From: JADGGV01 sp035715725
GTDB lineage: Bacteria; Gemmatimonadota; Gemmatimonadetes; Longimicrobiales; RSA9
NCBI GenBank assembly: GCA_035715725.1
Contig: DASTKT010000012.1
Span: 1 to 64,000 of the forward strand
DNA length: 64,000 bases
Reading direction: 5' to 3'
The position numbers and the translations under genes are program-made. The notes below the pieces were generated by a model. That model saw nothing but the letters and a program-made list of their open reading frames with translations, made no database searches and was not told the origin of the DNA. Shown piece by piece: positions 17,601-26,236 of the stretch; the first letter of the stretch is position 1, and each line of letters begins with the position of its first letter.

Positions 17601-19918
17601 GCTTCCTCCCGGCGCACGAGCGCCTCCACTCGCGCGGCGCCCCAGAGCACGACCAGGCTCGAGAGCGGCATGAGCAGCGCGGCGACGAGCGGGCTCATCA
17701 CGCCGGCCGCCGCGGCGCCGACGGCCAGCACGTTGTAGGCGATGGAGTGGCGCTGCGCGGTCCGCGTCACGCGCCGGGCGGCGCGCGCGGCGCGGCGGGC
17801 GGCGAGGATCGGCGCGAGCGAGGCCGTCGAGATCACGCCGTCGGCCACGAGCACGCTGCTCGCCGCGCCCGCCGCCATGGCGATGCCGACGTCCGCGGCG
17901 GCGAGCGCGGGCCCGTCGTTCAGCCCGTCGCCGGCGAAGAGCACGCGCTTCCCTTCCCCGCGCCGGGCCTCGACCCACTCCGCCTTCTCCCCGGGGCCCA
18001 CGCGCGCGACGACGTGGCTCACGCCCGCGGTCGTCGCGACGCGCCACGCCGCCTCCGCGTGGTCGCCCGTGAGCAGGACCACCTCGAGCCCCTCGCGCCG
18101 GAGCGCGGCGATCGTGGCGGCGGCGTCGGCGCGGACCGCATCGCCCAGGCGGAGGAGGTGGCGCGCGCCATCGTCGCCTTCGAGGAGCAGCAGCCCGGGG
18201 CCGCCGCTCCGCAGGCGCCACGCGCGGCCGTCCACGCGCCCGGAGATGCCCGCCCCCGGCTCCTCGCGCACGCCCTCGCCGCGCGGGAGCGGGATGCCGC
18301 GGCGCGAGGCCTCGGCCACGACCGCGCGCGCGATCGGGTGGTGGCTGTAGCGCTCGAGCCCCGCGGCAATGCGCAGCGCGGCGTCGTCCGCCTCCAGCAC
18401 GACGAGCGCACCCTCCGTGACCGTGCCGGTCTTGTCGAGGACGACCAGGTCGACGTCCGCGACCTCCGCCAGCACGTCCGGCGAGCGGAGCAGCAACCCG
18501 CGGCGCGCCGCGGCGCCCAGCCCGGCCGTGGCCGCGAGCGGGTGCGAGAGCGCCAGCGCGCACGGACAGGCGACGACGAGCACGGCCACCGTGTGCGCCA
18601 CCGCCGCGTCCACCCCCGCGCCCCGCCACCAGCCGAGGAAGACGGCGGCGGACACGAGCAGCGTCGCCGCGGTGAACCAGGGCGCGATCCGGTCCAGCGA
18701 CGTCGGGCGCGCGCCGCGGTCCGCGGCCGCCTCGAGCCGCGCCGCCATGCGCCGCAGCACGGTCCCGGCGCCGACCGCCTCGACGCGCACGGAGAGCGCG
18801 CCGTCGACGAGCACCGTGCCGGCGTGTACGCGCTCGCCCGGCGCCACCATCGCCGGCTCCGCCTCCCCGGTCAGCAGCGCGACGCGCACCTGCCCGGCGC
18901 CCTCCGTGACGATGCCGTCCGCCGGCAGCTCCTCTCCGGCGCCGACGTCCACGACGTCGCCGGGGCGGAGCGCCGACACGGGAACGGTCTCGAGGCCGGC
19001 CGCCGTGGCGCGCCGCGCGGCGCGGGGCGCGCTCGCCACCAGCGCGACGGCCGCGTCCGCGGCGCGGCGCCGGCCGTGCGCCTCGAGCACGCGCCCCGCC
19101 AGCAGGAACGCCACCAGCATCGTCAGCGAGTCGAGGTAGCCGTCCCGCCCGAGCAGCGCCGCGGCCGCGCCGTGCGCGTACATCGCGGCGATGCCGGCGG
19201 CGATCGGCAGGTCCATGTGCAACACGCGATGCCGCAGCCCGTTCCACGCGCCGGCGAAGAAGGGCGACGCGCACCAGATCGTGACCGGCGTCGCCAGCGC
19301 GAGCGACGCCCAGCGGAAGAGCGCGGCGAAGCCCGGGTCGATCGCGCCGTACCACCACCCGGCGTACAGCCCCTCGTAGAAGAGCATGACGCCGGCGGCG
19401 GCGAACGCGGCGACGCCGAGGCGGTAGAGCAGCCCGCGATCCACCCGCCGCTCGGCGCCGAGCGCCCGCGGCCGGTAGCCGAGCGCCGCGATGCGCCCGG
19501 CGAGCGTGCCCAGGTCCGTCGCCGCCGGGTCCCAGCGCAGCGTGGCGCGGCCGGAGGCGTAGCTCACGTGCGCGTCCCGCACGCCCGGCGCCTGCTCGAG
19601 CACGCGCTCGACCACCCAGACGCACGACGCGCAGCGGAGCCCGTCCACCTGCAGCCGCGCCTCGTGCGTGCCGTCGGCGCGCGGCTCCGTCGGCACCGTC
19701 GCCCACGCCTCCACGAGCGGCTCCGGCCGCGGCGCGAACGCCTCCCGCTCCGCGTAGTAGCGCTCGAGCCCCGCGCCCCGGATGATGGCGTACGCCATCT
19801 CGCAGCCGGCGCAGCAGAACGCGTCCGCCGCGCCCTCCACGGCCGTGCCGCAATGGGGGCAGCGGGCTCCGCGAGGCTGCGCCTCAGCGCGGCTCGACGC
19901 GATAGGACGGGACGACAC
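17588..19918 (-). CDS. ccoI: Copper P-type ATPase CcoI/FixI
   Basis: This 776-residue P1B-type ATPase delivers copper for cbb3 oxidase maturation. The N-terminus has a Cys-rich ribbon (CPHCG, FCCAGCE) typical of CcoI, then a heavy-metal-associated domain with CASC (about 95-100). Membrane helices follow, then the phosphatase motif TGEAEP, the metal motif ACPCALALSHP, the phosphorylation motif DKTGT, SHHPIA (the HP motif) and GDGLNDGPAL. The GTG start follows GGGGGAGG and lies inside the end of the FixH-like gene (35-bp overlap). The length is normal for CcoI. Confidence 0.94.
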   Translation of the reverse strand: MSSRPIASSRAEAQPRGARCPHCGTAVEGAADAFCCAGCEMAYAIIRGAGLERYYAEREAFAPRPEPLVEAWATVPTEPRADGTHEARLQVDGLRCASCVWVVERVLEQAPGVRDAHVSYASGRATLRWDPAATDLGTLAGRIAALGYRPRALGAERRVDRGLLYRLGVAAFAAAGVMLFYEGLYAGWWYGAIDPGFAALFRWASLALATPVTIWCASPFFAGAWNGLRHRVLHMDLPIAAGIAAMYAHGAAAALLGRDGYLDSLTMLVAFLLAGRVLEAHGRRRAADAAVALVASAPRAARRATAAGLETVPVSALRPGDVVDVGAGEELPADGIVTEGAGQVRVALLTGEAEPAMVAPGERVHAGTVLVDGALSVRVEAVGAGTVLRRMAARLEAAADRGARPTSLDRIAPWFTAATLLVSAAVFLGWWRGAGVDAAVAHTVAVLVVACPCALALSHPLAATAGLGAAARRGLLLRSPDVLAEVADVDLVVLDKTGTVTEGALVVLEADDAALRIAAGLERYSHHPIARAVVAEASRRGIPLPRGEGVREEPGAGISGRVDGRAWRLRSGGPGLLLLEGDDGARHLLRLGDAVRADAAATIAALRREGLEVVLLTGDHAEAAWRVATTAGVSHVVARVGPGEKAEWVEARRGEGKRVLFAGDGLNDGPALAAADVGIAMAAGAASSVLVADGVISTASLAPILAARRAARAARRVTRTAQRHSIAYNVLAVGAAAAGVMSPLVAALLMPLSSLVVLWGAARVEALVRREEACRG

Positions 19919-20042
19919 GGTCCTCCCCCGAGACGGCCACGTACACGAACACGACGTTCGCGATCAGCATCAGCACGAAGCCGATGATGATCGCGACGAC
20001 CCAGGGCGAGGCCCTCTCACGGACCCACTGTGGCGCCGACAC
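19884..20042 (-). CDS. FixH/CcoH-like mini membrane protein
   Basis: This 52-residue protein has one hydrophobic segment (VVAIIIGFVLMLIANVVFVYVAV, about residues 13-35) and a short tail ending SYRVEPR. Position between ccoG and ccoI is exactly where fixH/ccoH lies, and the membrane segment plus S-Y motif resembles the N-terminal part of FixH. Family members are usually about 150 residues with a periplasmic domain, which is missing here. It overlaps ccoG by 26 bp and ccoI by 35 bp, so it is embedded in the translationally coupled cluster. The GTG start follows GGAGAG. The assignment rests mainly on context. Confidence 0.65.
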   Translation of the reverse strand: MSAPQWVRERASPWVVAIIIGFVLMLIANVVFVYVAVSGEDRVVPSYRVEPR

Positions 20043-21372
20043 CCGTCTCTCCGGTTCGGAAGGTGGTCTCCAGCACCCGCTCGCCCATCGGTCCGGCGAC
20101 CCGGACCACGAGCGGGATCGTGCGCGGGAAGCGGCTCGCCGCCGCCGGGATGCGCACGACGAGCGGCGCGAGCTGCCCCTCCTCGGGTTTCAGCGTGAGC
20201 TCCGGCGCCACGACCTGCGCGCCCGGCACGCCGTCGACCCGCACGCGGAACCGCGCCGTGCCGCCCTCCGGCGCGTTGTTCGCGATCCGCAGCAGGTACG
20301 TGTTCCGCACGTAGCCGTCGGGGTCCAGCGTCGCGAGCGACCCGGGCGCCCGCACCAGCGACGCCTCGAACGGCACCCGCGTCGCCAGGAGGAACACCGC
20401 CGCGGCGGCGATGCCGGCCAGCAGCCCCGCGTACGCCACCGTGCGCGGCCGCAGCAGCCGCGGCCGGGCTTGCCCCTTGGCGATCTCGGCCAGCGAGCCG
20501 TACGCCACCAGCGACTCGTGCCCGAACTTCCCCATCACGCTCGCGCACGCGTCGATGCAGCGCGCGCAGCCGATGCACTCGAGCTGGAAGCCGTTGCGGA
20601 TGTCGATCCCCTGCGGGCACACGTTCACGCACTTCATGCAGTCGATGCACGCGCCGGTCTGGCGGGCCTCCTTCCCGCCGCGCGGCTCGCCCCGCCGGGC
20701 GTCGTAGCCGATGACCAGCGTGTCGTCGTCCGTCAGCGCGCTCTGGAACCGCGCGTACGGGCACAGGAAGTTGCAGAGCTGCTCGCGGAACCAGGCGAAG
20801 TCCAGGAACCACCCCGCGGCGAAGATCCCGACCAGCGCGTACGAGACCGCGCCCGCGCGCCCGCTCCACAGCTCCCGCGCCCCCGCGAAGAAGCTCATGA
20901 ACGCCGCCGAGACGACGAGCGCCGCCGCCGCGAACAGCGCCCACTTCGCCGCCTTGCGCCAGACCAGCGCCCACGTCACGCCCATGCGGTCGCGCCGCTG
21001 CCGCGTGGTCCACTCCCCCTCGATCCAGCGCTCGATCGGCCGGATCCACGTGTCCAGCAGCACCGTCTGCGGGCAGCCGTAGCCGCACCACAGCCGCCCG
21101 AACAGCGAGGTGAAGAAGAAGAGCGAGAACGCGAGGAAGAGCGCGACCAGCAGCAGCAGGACCGTGTCCGACGCCGTGAACACCGCCCCCAGCGCGTACA
21201 GCCGCCGCGCCGGCAGGTCGAGCCGGAGCGCCGGATTCCCTCTCACGTACACCCACGGCGTCACGAACAGCACGACGTGCAGCGCCAGGAACGTCCAGCG
21301 CCGCAGGCGCTGGAAGCGCCCGGTGATGTGCTGGACGTAGACCCATTTCCGGTTGCCGCTGAAGCCGAGCAT
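20017..21372 (-). CDS. ccoG: cbb3 oxidase accessory protein CcoG
   Basis: This 451-residue inner-membrane ferredoxin-like protein (RdxA/FixG family) is thought to reduce Cu(II) during cbb3 assembly. Membrane helices flank WCGYGCPQTV, and two [4Fe-4S] motifs follow: CIDCMKCVNVCPQGIDI and CIGCARCIDACASVM; the second lacks the usual final CP. A C-terminal Ig-like FixG_C domain begins near residue 340. The ATG at 21372 follows ACGAGGA. It lies 437 bp downstream of ccoP, separated by large inverted repeats, so it may have its own promoter. Confidence 0.93.
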   Translation of the reverse strand: MLGFSGNRKWVYVQHITGRFQRLRRWTFLALHVVLFVTPWVYVRGNPALRLDLPARRLYALGAVFTASDTVLLLLVALFLAFSLFFFTSLFGRLWCGYGCPQTVLLDTWIRPIERWIEGEWTTRQRRDRMGVTWALVWRKAAKWALFAAAALVVSAAFMSFFAGARELWSGRAGAVSYALVGIFAAGWFLDFAWFREQLCNFLCPYARFQSALTDDDTLVIGYDARRGEPRGGKEARQTGACIDCMKCVNVCPQGIDIRNGFQLECIGCARCIDACASVMGKFGHESLVAYGSLAEIAKGQARPRLLRPRTVAYAGLLAGIAAAAVFLLATRVPFEASLVRAPGSLATLDPDGYVRNTYLLRIANNAPEGGTARFRVRVDGVPGAQVVAPELTLKPEEGQLAPLVVRIPAAASRFPRTIPLVVRVAGPMGERVLETTFRTGETGVGATVGP

Positions 21373-21404
21373 CGCGTCCTCGTGTCTTGACCTATCCGGC
21401 GTTG

Positions 21405-21693
21405 TTCCCGCTTGCGCGCCCGCGCCCGCTTGCGAGCCGTTCCGTAGCCTCGCCGTCGGACCGACGAACGAGACGAACGACCGGGAGCGCGCGCGGGCGC
21501 GCAAGCGCAAGCGGAACTGCTCTTCGGGTCAGGGGTCAGGGGCCGCGGGTCGCGTTCCGCGGGCACGCGCGGGGGCACGCGTACGGGAAAGTGCCGGGGG
21601 CACGGGTCGAACACCCCCGGCCGCTTCGGCCGCCCGCGTGCATCGACCGCTTCCCGTGCCCCTGCCCGTGCGCGTGCCCCCGCGCGTGCCCGC
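21405..21693. repeat. Nested GC-rich inverted repeats between ccoP and ccoG
   Basis: The 437-bp gap 21373-21809 has no gene I can support. It holds two inverted repeats. The first pairs 21405-21430 with 21487-21514 (cccgcttgcgcgcccgcg type, imperfect). The second has a perfect 23-bp core at 21559-21581 and 21671-21693, with weaker complementarity extending outward to about 21531 and 21725. They could terminate or attenuate the ccoNOQP transcript ahead of ccoG. Confidence 0.7.
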
Positions 21694-21809
21694 GACCCAA
21701 GCCTCGCGCCCCCCGGCCCCTGGCCCGTCCGTGGGAAGTCATGCTTCGCCCGTCGCTCCGCCTGCGCCGGCCGTTCCCCCATCCGCATTCGGAGGTGCCG
21801 TTCGGCCCC

Positions 21810-22316
21810 CTACATCTTGTGCCCCTGCGCCACGATGTACGCCGCCACCTCGTTGATCTTCTGCGGCCCGAGGATCGGCCCCCACGTGGGCATCCCCTTC
21901 GCCGCGACGCCCTCCGTGATCGTGTGCACGATCTCCTCGGGCTTGCCGCCGTGGATCCAGGTTTCGTCGGTCAGATTCGGGCCGATCCCGCCCTGCAGGT
22001 TCGCGCCGTGGCAGCCGGTGCAGTTCGCGCGGAAGACGGTGGCGCCCTTCGCCGCCAGCTCGGGCGTCACGACGAGGCGCTTCGGACCCTCCGCCTCCGG
22101 CCAGCGAGAGCGCGCCTCGGCCATCTCGGCCGCCAGCTCCTTCACCTCGGAGCGGTGCGCGATGAAGTGGTAGTGCGTCGTGTACACGACGGCGAAGACG
22201 ATCGTCAGCCAGAACAGCCCCAGCCACCAGTCGGGGAGCGCGTTGTCGTATTCCTCGATGCCGTCGGCCTCGTCCGCGTGGCCGAGGACCTGGTCCTTGC
22301 CGGCGTCCTTTCTCAT
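21810..22316 (-). CDS. ccoP: cbb3 oxidase cytochrome c subunit CcoP (monohaem)
   Basis: The protein has 168 residues: a cytosolic N-terminus, one membrane helix with the CcoP-type motif ALPDWWLGLFWLTIVFAVVY, and one cytochrome c domain with CTGCH and the axial methionine in GMPTWG. Canonical CcoP is about 300 residues with two CxxCH motifs; only one is present, so this is a shortened monohaem form. The ATG overlaps the ccoQ stop (ATGA) and follows GGAGG. In the complex it would pass electrons from a soluble c-type donor to CcoO and CcoN. Confidence 0.9.
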   Translation of the reverse strand: MRKDAGKDQVLGHADEADGIEEYDNALPDWWLGLFWLTIVFAVVYTTHYHFIAHRSEVKELAAEMAEARSRWPEAEGPKRLVVTPELAAKGATVFRANCTGCHGANLQGGIGPNLTDETWIHGGKPEEIVHTITEGVAAKGMPTWGPILGPQKINEVAAYIVAQGHKM

Positions 22317-22489
22317 CGATCGTCCTCCGCCAGGGGCAGCCTCGCCGCCTCGTCCATCCGCTCGCGGTTGCCGCTCTCGTACGCCCACCACGTCCACCCG
22401 ACGAAGCAGGCCAGGAACAGCACGGTCAGCACGCCCATGAGCCAGCCGTAGCGCGCGGTCTCGCCGGCCGCGTGGAAGACCGGGTTCAT
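22313..22489 (-). CDS. ccoQ: cbb3 oxidase small subunit CcoQ
   Basis: This 58-residue single-span protein has a membrane segment at about residues 17-37 (YGWLMGVLTVLFLACFVGWTWW) and a charged tail. Its size, the FxGWxWWAY pattern and its position between ccoO and ccoP identify CcoQ, which stabilises CcoP association. Start and stop both overlap neighbouring genes by 4 bp (ATGA), so translation of ccoO, ccoQ and ccoP is probably coupled. Confidence 0.85.
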   Translation of the reverse strand: MNPVFHAAGETARYGWLMGVLTVLFLACFVGWTWWAYESGNRERMDEAARLPLAEDDR

Positions 22490-23277
22490 CGCCCGCCTCC
22501 GGCGTTCGGCGCCGCCGCGGTCCCCGGCTCGCTCGCCGGCGACGTCGCCACCACGCCCGCGTCCTCCGCCCGCCGCGGCTCCAGCGCGGCCTTCCCGTCG
22601 CGCCCGAGCCGCTGCAGGTACGCGATCACGGCCACGATCTCGCGGTCGCGGCTCGTCCTGATCCCCATCGTCGCCAGGTTGCGGACGATCGAGTCGCCCT
22701 GCCGCGCGAGCTGCGCCGGCACGCCGGCGACCTCCGCCTCCGTGTACGGCACGCCGACCCTCGCGAGCGCGCGCACCGACGCCTGCACGTCCGCGGCGTC
22801 GAGCGACCGCTCGAGCAGCCAGCCGTACTTCGGCATGATGCTCCCCGGCGACGTGCTGCGCGGATCGCGCATGTGCTCGTAGTGCCACGCGTCCGGGTAC
22901 TTCCCGCCGACGCGCTGCAGGTCCGGCCCGATCCGGCGCGAGCCCAGCAGGAACGGGTGGTCGTAGGCGTACTCGCCGGCGCGGCTCCACTCGCCGTAGC
23001 GCAGCAGCTCCGAGCGCATCGGCCGCACCATCTGCGAGTGGCACACGTAGCACCCCTCGCGGATGTAGATGTCGCGCCCCGCGACCTCGAGCGGCGTGTA
23101 CGGAGAGACGCCCTTCAGCGGCTCCGGGCCCAGCTTCGCGCTGAACATCGGGACGATCTCCGCCACGCCGCCGATCGAGACGACGACCGTCGTCAGGATC
23201 GCGAACAGCCCGAGGCGCCCCTCCATCACCCGGCGGTGCCAGTGCTCCTTGCGCCCGTCCGTGTTCTCGTTCGACAT
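22486..23277 (-). CDS. ccoO: cbb3 oxidase monohaem subunit CcoO
   Basis: This 263-residue subunit has an N-terminal membrane anchor (about 22-45), then the CcoO signature REGCYVCHSQMVRP with haem-binding CYVCH, and IMPKYGWL, which supplies the axial Met. Family members are typically 200-260 residues. It follows ccoN by 10 bp. A Pro/Ala-rich C-terminal tail of about 30 residues is extra. Confidence 0.95.
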   Translation of the reverse strand: MSNENTDGRKEHWHRRVMEGRLGLFAILTTVVVSIGGVAEIVPMFSAKLGPEPLKGVSPYTPLEVAGRDIYIREGCYVCHSQMVRPMRSELLRYGEWSRAGEYAYDHPFLLGSRRIGPDLQRVGGKYPDAWHYEHMRDPRSTSPGSIMPKYGWLLERSLDAADVQASVRALARVGVPYTEAEVAGVPAQLARQGDSIVRNLATMGIRTSRDREIVAVIAYLQRLGRDGKAALEPRRAEDAGVVATSPASEPGTAAAPNAGGGR

Positions 23278-23287
23278 CTCGCCCCCC

Positions 23288-24790
23288 TCAGGCCGCCGCC
23301 GGTGCGGCGGAGAGCGTGGCCCGCGCCTTCGCCGCGCGGATCGTCAGGATGAAGTTCACCATCATCAGGATCGCGCCGAGCAGGTACAGCGTCCCGCCCA
23401 CGAAGCGCAGCCAGTAGAACGGATCGAGCTGGTGCACGATCTCGACGAAGTTCGGGTACTTGAGCTGCCCGGCGTCGTCGACGGCGCGCCACATCAGCCC
23501 CTCGGTCAGCCCCGCCGCCCACATCGAGACGGTGTAGAGCACGATGCCGACGGTCGCCATCCAGAAGTGCGTCGTCATCCAGGCGGGCCTCGCGATCGGG
23601 CCGTTCCACAGCCGCGGCGCCAGCCAGTACAGCATCGCGAAGGAGATCATCCCGACCCAGCCGAGCGCGCCGCTGTGCACGTGCCCGATCACCCAGTTCG
23701 TGTAGTGCGCCAGCCCGTTCACCGCCCGGATCGACATCATCGGGCCCTCGAACGTGCTCATCCCGTAGAAGCTCACGGCGACGACCATGAACTTCAGGAT
23801 CGCGTCCGTGCGCACGCGGTCCCACGCGCCGCGCAGCGTCATCAGCCCGTTGATCATCCCGCCCCACGACGGCGCCAGGAGCATGAGGCTGAAGACCATG
23901 CCGAGCGTCTGCGCCCAGTCCGGGAGCGCCGAGTAGAGGAGGTGGTGCGGACCCGCCCAGATGTAGAGGAAGACCAGCGCCCAGAAGTGCACGATCGACA
24001 GCCGGTAGCTGTAGACCGGCCGCTCCGCCGCCCGCGGCAGGAAGTAGTACATCAGCCCCAGCAGCGGCGTCGTCAGGAAGAAGCCCACCGCGTTGTGCCC
24101 GTACCACCACTGCACCAGCGCGTCCGTCAGCCCCGCGAACACCGGGTACGAGCGCGCCAGCGTGGCCGGCACCGCCAGCGAGTTGACGATGTGCAGGATC
24201 GGGATCGTGATCACGAACGACATGTAGAACCAGATCGCGACGTACAGGTGCTTCACCTTCCGCGCCGCGATCGTGCCGAAGAAGTTCACCGCGAAGAGCA
24301 CCCACACGACCGCGATCAGCACGTCGATCGGCCAGATCAGCTCCGCGTACTCCTTCGACTGCGTCAGCCCCAGCGGCAGCGTCACCGCCGCCGCCACGAT
24401 GATCGACTGCCACCCCCAGAAGTGCAGGCGCGAGAGCACGTCGCTCCACATCCGCACCTTCAGCAGGCGCTGCATCGAGTAGTAGATGCCCGTGAAGCAG
24501 ATGTTGCCCGTGAACGCGAAGATCACCGCGTTCGTGTGCAGCGGCCGCAGCCGCCCGAACGTCGTGTACGGCAGCCCCAGGTTCGCCGGCCACCACGCGA
24601 GCTGCAGCGCGATCGTCGCTCCCACCAGCATCCCCACCACGCCCCACAGCACCGACGCACCGAAGAACAGCCGCACCACGTCGTCGTCGTACGCGGGCGG
24701 CGCCATCCCCGGACCGGTCGCCCGCGGCGGCGCGAGCGTGCGCGGCTCCGGCCCGGTCGCGACCGGAACGTCGTCCACCGTCTGTTGCAC
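23288..24790 (-). CDS. ccoN: cbb3 oxidase catalytic subunit CcoN
   Basis: This 500-residue subunit has about 12 membrane helices. Haem and copper ligands are visible: RPLHTNAV (low-spin haem His), the active-site stretch QWWYGHNAVGFFLT with the cross-linking-type Tyr and CuB His, GPHH for the other CuB ligands, and HYTNWVIGHVHSGA for the two haem-binding histidines. It reduces O2 to water with high affinity in the inner membrane. The GTG start follows AGAGGGAG. It heads the ccoNOQP operon and is divergent from a SafE/TauE-like gene. Confidence 0.96.
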   Translation of the reverse strand: MQQTVDDVPVATGPEPRTLAPPRATGPGMAPPAYDDDVVRLFFGASVLWGVVGMLVGATIALQLAWWPANLGLPYTTFGRLRPLHTNAVIFAFTGNICFTGIYYSMQRLLKVRMWSDVLSRLHFWGWQSIIVAAAVTLPLGLTQSKEYAELIWPIDVLIAVVWVLFAVNFFGTIAARKVKHLYVAIWFYMSFVITIPILHIVNSLAVPATLARSYPVFAGLTDALVQWWYGHNAVGFFLTTPLLGLMYYFLPRAAERPVYSYRLSIVHFWALVFLYIWAGPHHLLYSALPDWAQTLGMVFSLMLLAPSWGGMINGLMTLRGAWDRVRTDAILKFMVVAVSFYGMSTFEGPMMSIRAVNGLAHYTNWVIGHVHSGALGWVGMISFAMLYWLAPRLWNGPIARPAWMTTHFWMATVGIVLYTVSMWAAGLTEGLMWRAVDDAGQLKYPNFVEIVHQLDPFYWLRFVGGTLYLLGAILMMVNFILTIRAAKARATLSAAPAAA

Positions 24791-25071
24791 GAGGCTCCCT
24801 CTTCCGTTCGAGTTTCACGGTCCGGAGGCGCGGGCGGTCGGGAATCTCCCCCCGGCACCCGGCCGGCCGGCGCGCGTCGGGCGTTCCCCGACCCTCCGCA
24901 CGGGACCGCCACGGGCGCGCGCCCGCCCTGCTCCGGGCACGCCGGAAATCTGCCCGAGCCGGATTTCGCTACAATCGGGCGGATTCCCGATCGCCTGTCG
25001 GGGTTGTTCCCGCACACGGACGTCCGGATTCGCCCGACGCGGGTGGACGGCGACGGCCGTTATCGTCCGGC
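24791..25071. promoter_or_regulatory. Divergent control region, ccoN / SafE-like gene
   Basis: This 281-bp region holds no gene. On the plus strand TACAAT at 24970-24975 is a fair -10 candidate, without a convincing -35. A 6-bp-stem hairpin gtcggg-cgttc-cccgac lies at 24876-24892. I looked for an FNR/ANR box (TTGAT-N4-ATCAA), common before cbb3 genes, and did not find one. Confidence 0.35.
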
Positions 25072-25773
25072 ATGATCGCCGCCGCGTTCCTCGCCGGGCT
25101 GATGGGGAGCCCGCACTGCGTCGCCATGTGCGGCGGCTTCGCCACGGCGTGCGCGCGGCCGCGCGGCGGGCTCGTCTTCTGGCACGCGGGCCGGCTCACG
25201 ACCTACGCGCTGCTCGGCGCCGTCGCCGGTGCCACGGGCGGGGCGCTCCCCGGGCCCGGCTGGCTCCTCGCCGCGGTCGCGATCGGCCTGCTCGTCTGGT
25301 CCGCCGCGGCGCTCGGCGGCCTGGCGCCGCAGCCGCGCATCCGGGTCCCGGGGCTGGCCCGCATCGCGCAGCGGCTCGCCGGAGAGGCGGGTCCCGGCGC
25401 CCGCTTCGCGTTCGGCATGACGATCGGGCTGCTCCCCTGCGGGATGGTCTACGCCGCGCTCGGCATCGCCGTGGCGTCGGCGCACCCCGCGGCCGGCGCC
25501 GCGAGCATGGTCGCGTTCGGGCTCGGCACCGTGCCGGCGCTCACCGCCCTCTCCGCCGGCGTCCGCCGCCTCGCCGCGCGCAGCCTCTGGCACCGCCGCG
25601 GCGTCGCCCTTCTCGTGCTGGTGGCCGGGCTGTGGTCGGTAGGCGCGAGGACGGGGCGGATCGGCGCCGGCGCCGGACCGCACGCGGCGCATGACACGCA
25701 CGCCCCGTCCATCCGCCCTCCCGCCACTCCGGCGCTCGCGCAACCGGCCGATCCGCCGCACCCGATCCCATAG
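25072..25773 (+). CDS. Sulfite exporter TauE/SafE (DsbD-like) membrane protein
   Basis: This 233-residue protein has about six membrane helices. Two conserved Cys-containing helix starts are visible: GSPHCVAMCGGF (about 12-23) and GLLPCGMVYAALG (about 121-133). This is the pattern of the DsbD_2/SafE family often found beside cbb3 oxidase genes and thought to act in copper handling or cytochrome maturation. A His-containing tail (HAAHDTHAP) could bind metal. It is divergent from ccoN, supporting a role in oxidase biogenesis. Confidence 0.85.
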   Translation: MIAAAFLAGLMGSPHCVAMCGGFATACARPRGGLVFWHAGRLTTYALLGAVAGATGGALPGPGWLLAAVAIGLLVWSAAALGGLAPQPRIRVPGLARIAQRLAGEAGPGARFAFGMTIGLLPCGMVYAALGIAVASAHPAAGAASMVAFGLGTVPALTALSAGVRRLAARSLWHRRGVALLVLVAGLWSVGARTGRIGAGAGPHAAHDTHAPSIRPPATPALAQPADPPHPIP

Positions 25774-25836
25774 CCCACCATCCCCGCTCGCCACCCCCGC
25801 CCGCGCCGCCACGCCGCTCTTGCCTCGCCCGCCACC

Positions 25837-25866
25837 CCTCATCATCTTTCCCCTCACATGATGAGG
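25837..25866 (+). promoter_or_regulatory. Candidate PadR operator palindrome
   Basis: A perfect 9-bp inverted repeat, cctcatcat (25837-25845) and atgatgagg (25858-25866), has a 12-bp spacer and ends 22 bp before the padR start codon. PadR proteins bind dyad sites near their own promoters, often containing AT-rich ATG/CAT half sites. It is one of the few AT-rich spots in the region, so it may also contain the promoter. Confidence 0.55.
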
Positions 25867-25888
25867 TATAGCCCGCGGAGGCGATCCC

Positions 25889-26236
25889 ATGACCGTCGAA
25901 TCGCTCGAGCTGCTGCAGGGGACGCTGGATCTGTTGGTGCTGCGCACGCTCGCCTGGCAGCCGATGCACGGGTACGGCATCTCGCAGTGGATCCGAGGGA
26001 GGACGGGGGACGTGCTGCTGGTGCAGGACGCGGCGCTGTACCAGGCGCTGCGGCGGCTGGAGCGGAAGGGGTGGGTGGACGCGGAGTGGGCGACGACGGA
26101 GAACAACCGCCGGGCGCGCGTCTACCGGCTGACGGCGGTGGGGCGCGGGCAGCTGGAGTCGGAGCTCTCGGCCTGGAATCGGTACGCGGAGGCGGTCTCC
26201 CGCGTACTGGCGCCGATCCCGGGGGAGGCGTCGTGA
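25889..26236 (+). CDS. PadR-family transcriptional regulator
   Basis: This 115-residue winged-helix regulator has a PadR core (ELLQGTLDLLVLRTLA, MHGYGISQWI, QDAALYQALRRLERKGWV, RVYRLTAVGRGQL) that covers almost the whole protein. Short PadR proteins like this commonly sit directly before ADOP/MacB-like permeases. It overlaps the permease start by 4 bp (GTGA), indicating one operon. The ATG follows GGAGG. It likely represses the operon through the palindrome just upstream; the ligand is unknown. Confidence 0.93.
   Translation: MTVESLELLQGTLDLLVLRTLAWQPMHGYGISQWIRGRTGDVLLVQDAALYQALRRLERKGWVDAEWATTENNRRARVYRLTAVGRGQLESELSAWNRYAEAVSRVLAPIPGEAS

Noticed and set aside
24791..25071. FNR/ANR box controlling ccoN
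   Set aside because: No TTGAT-N4-ATCAA-like site was found by eye, only a weak TACAAT.
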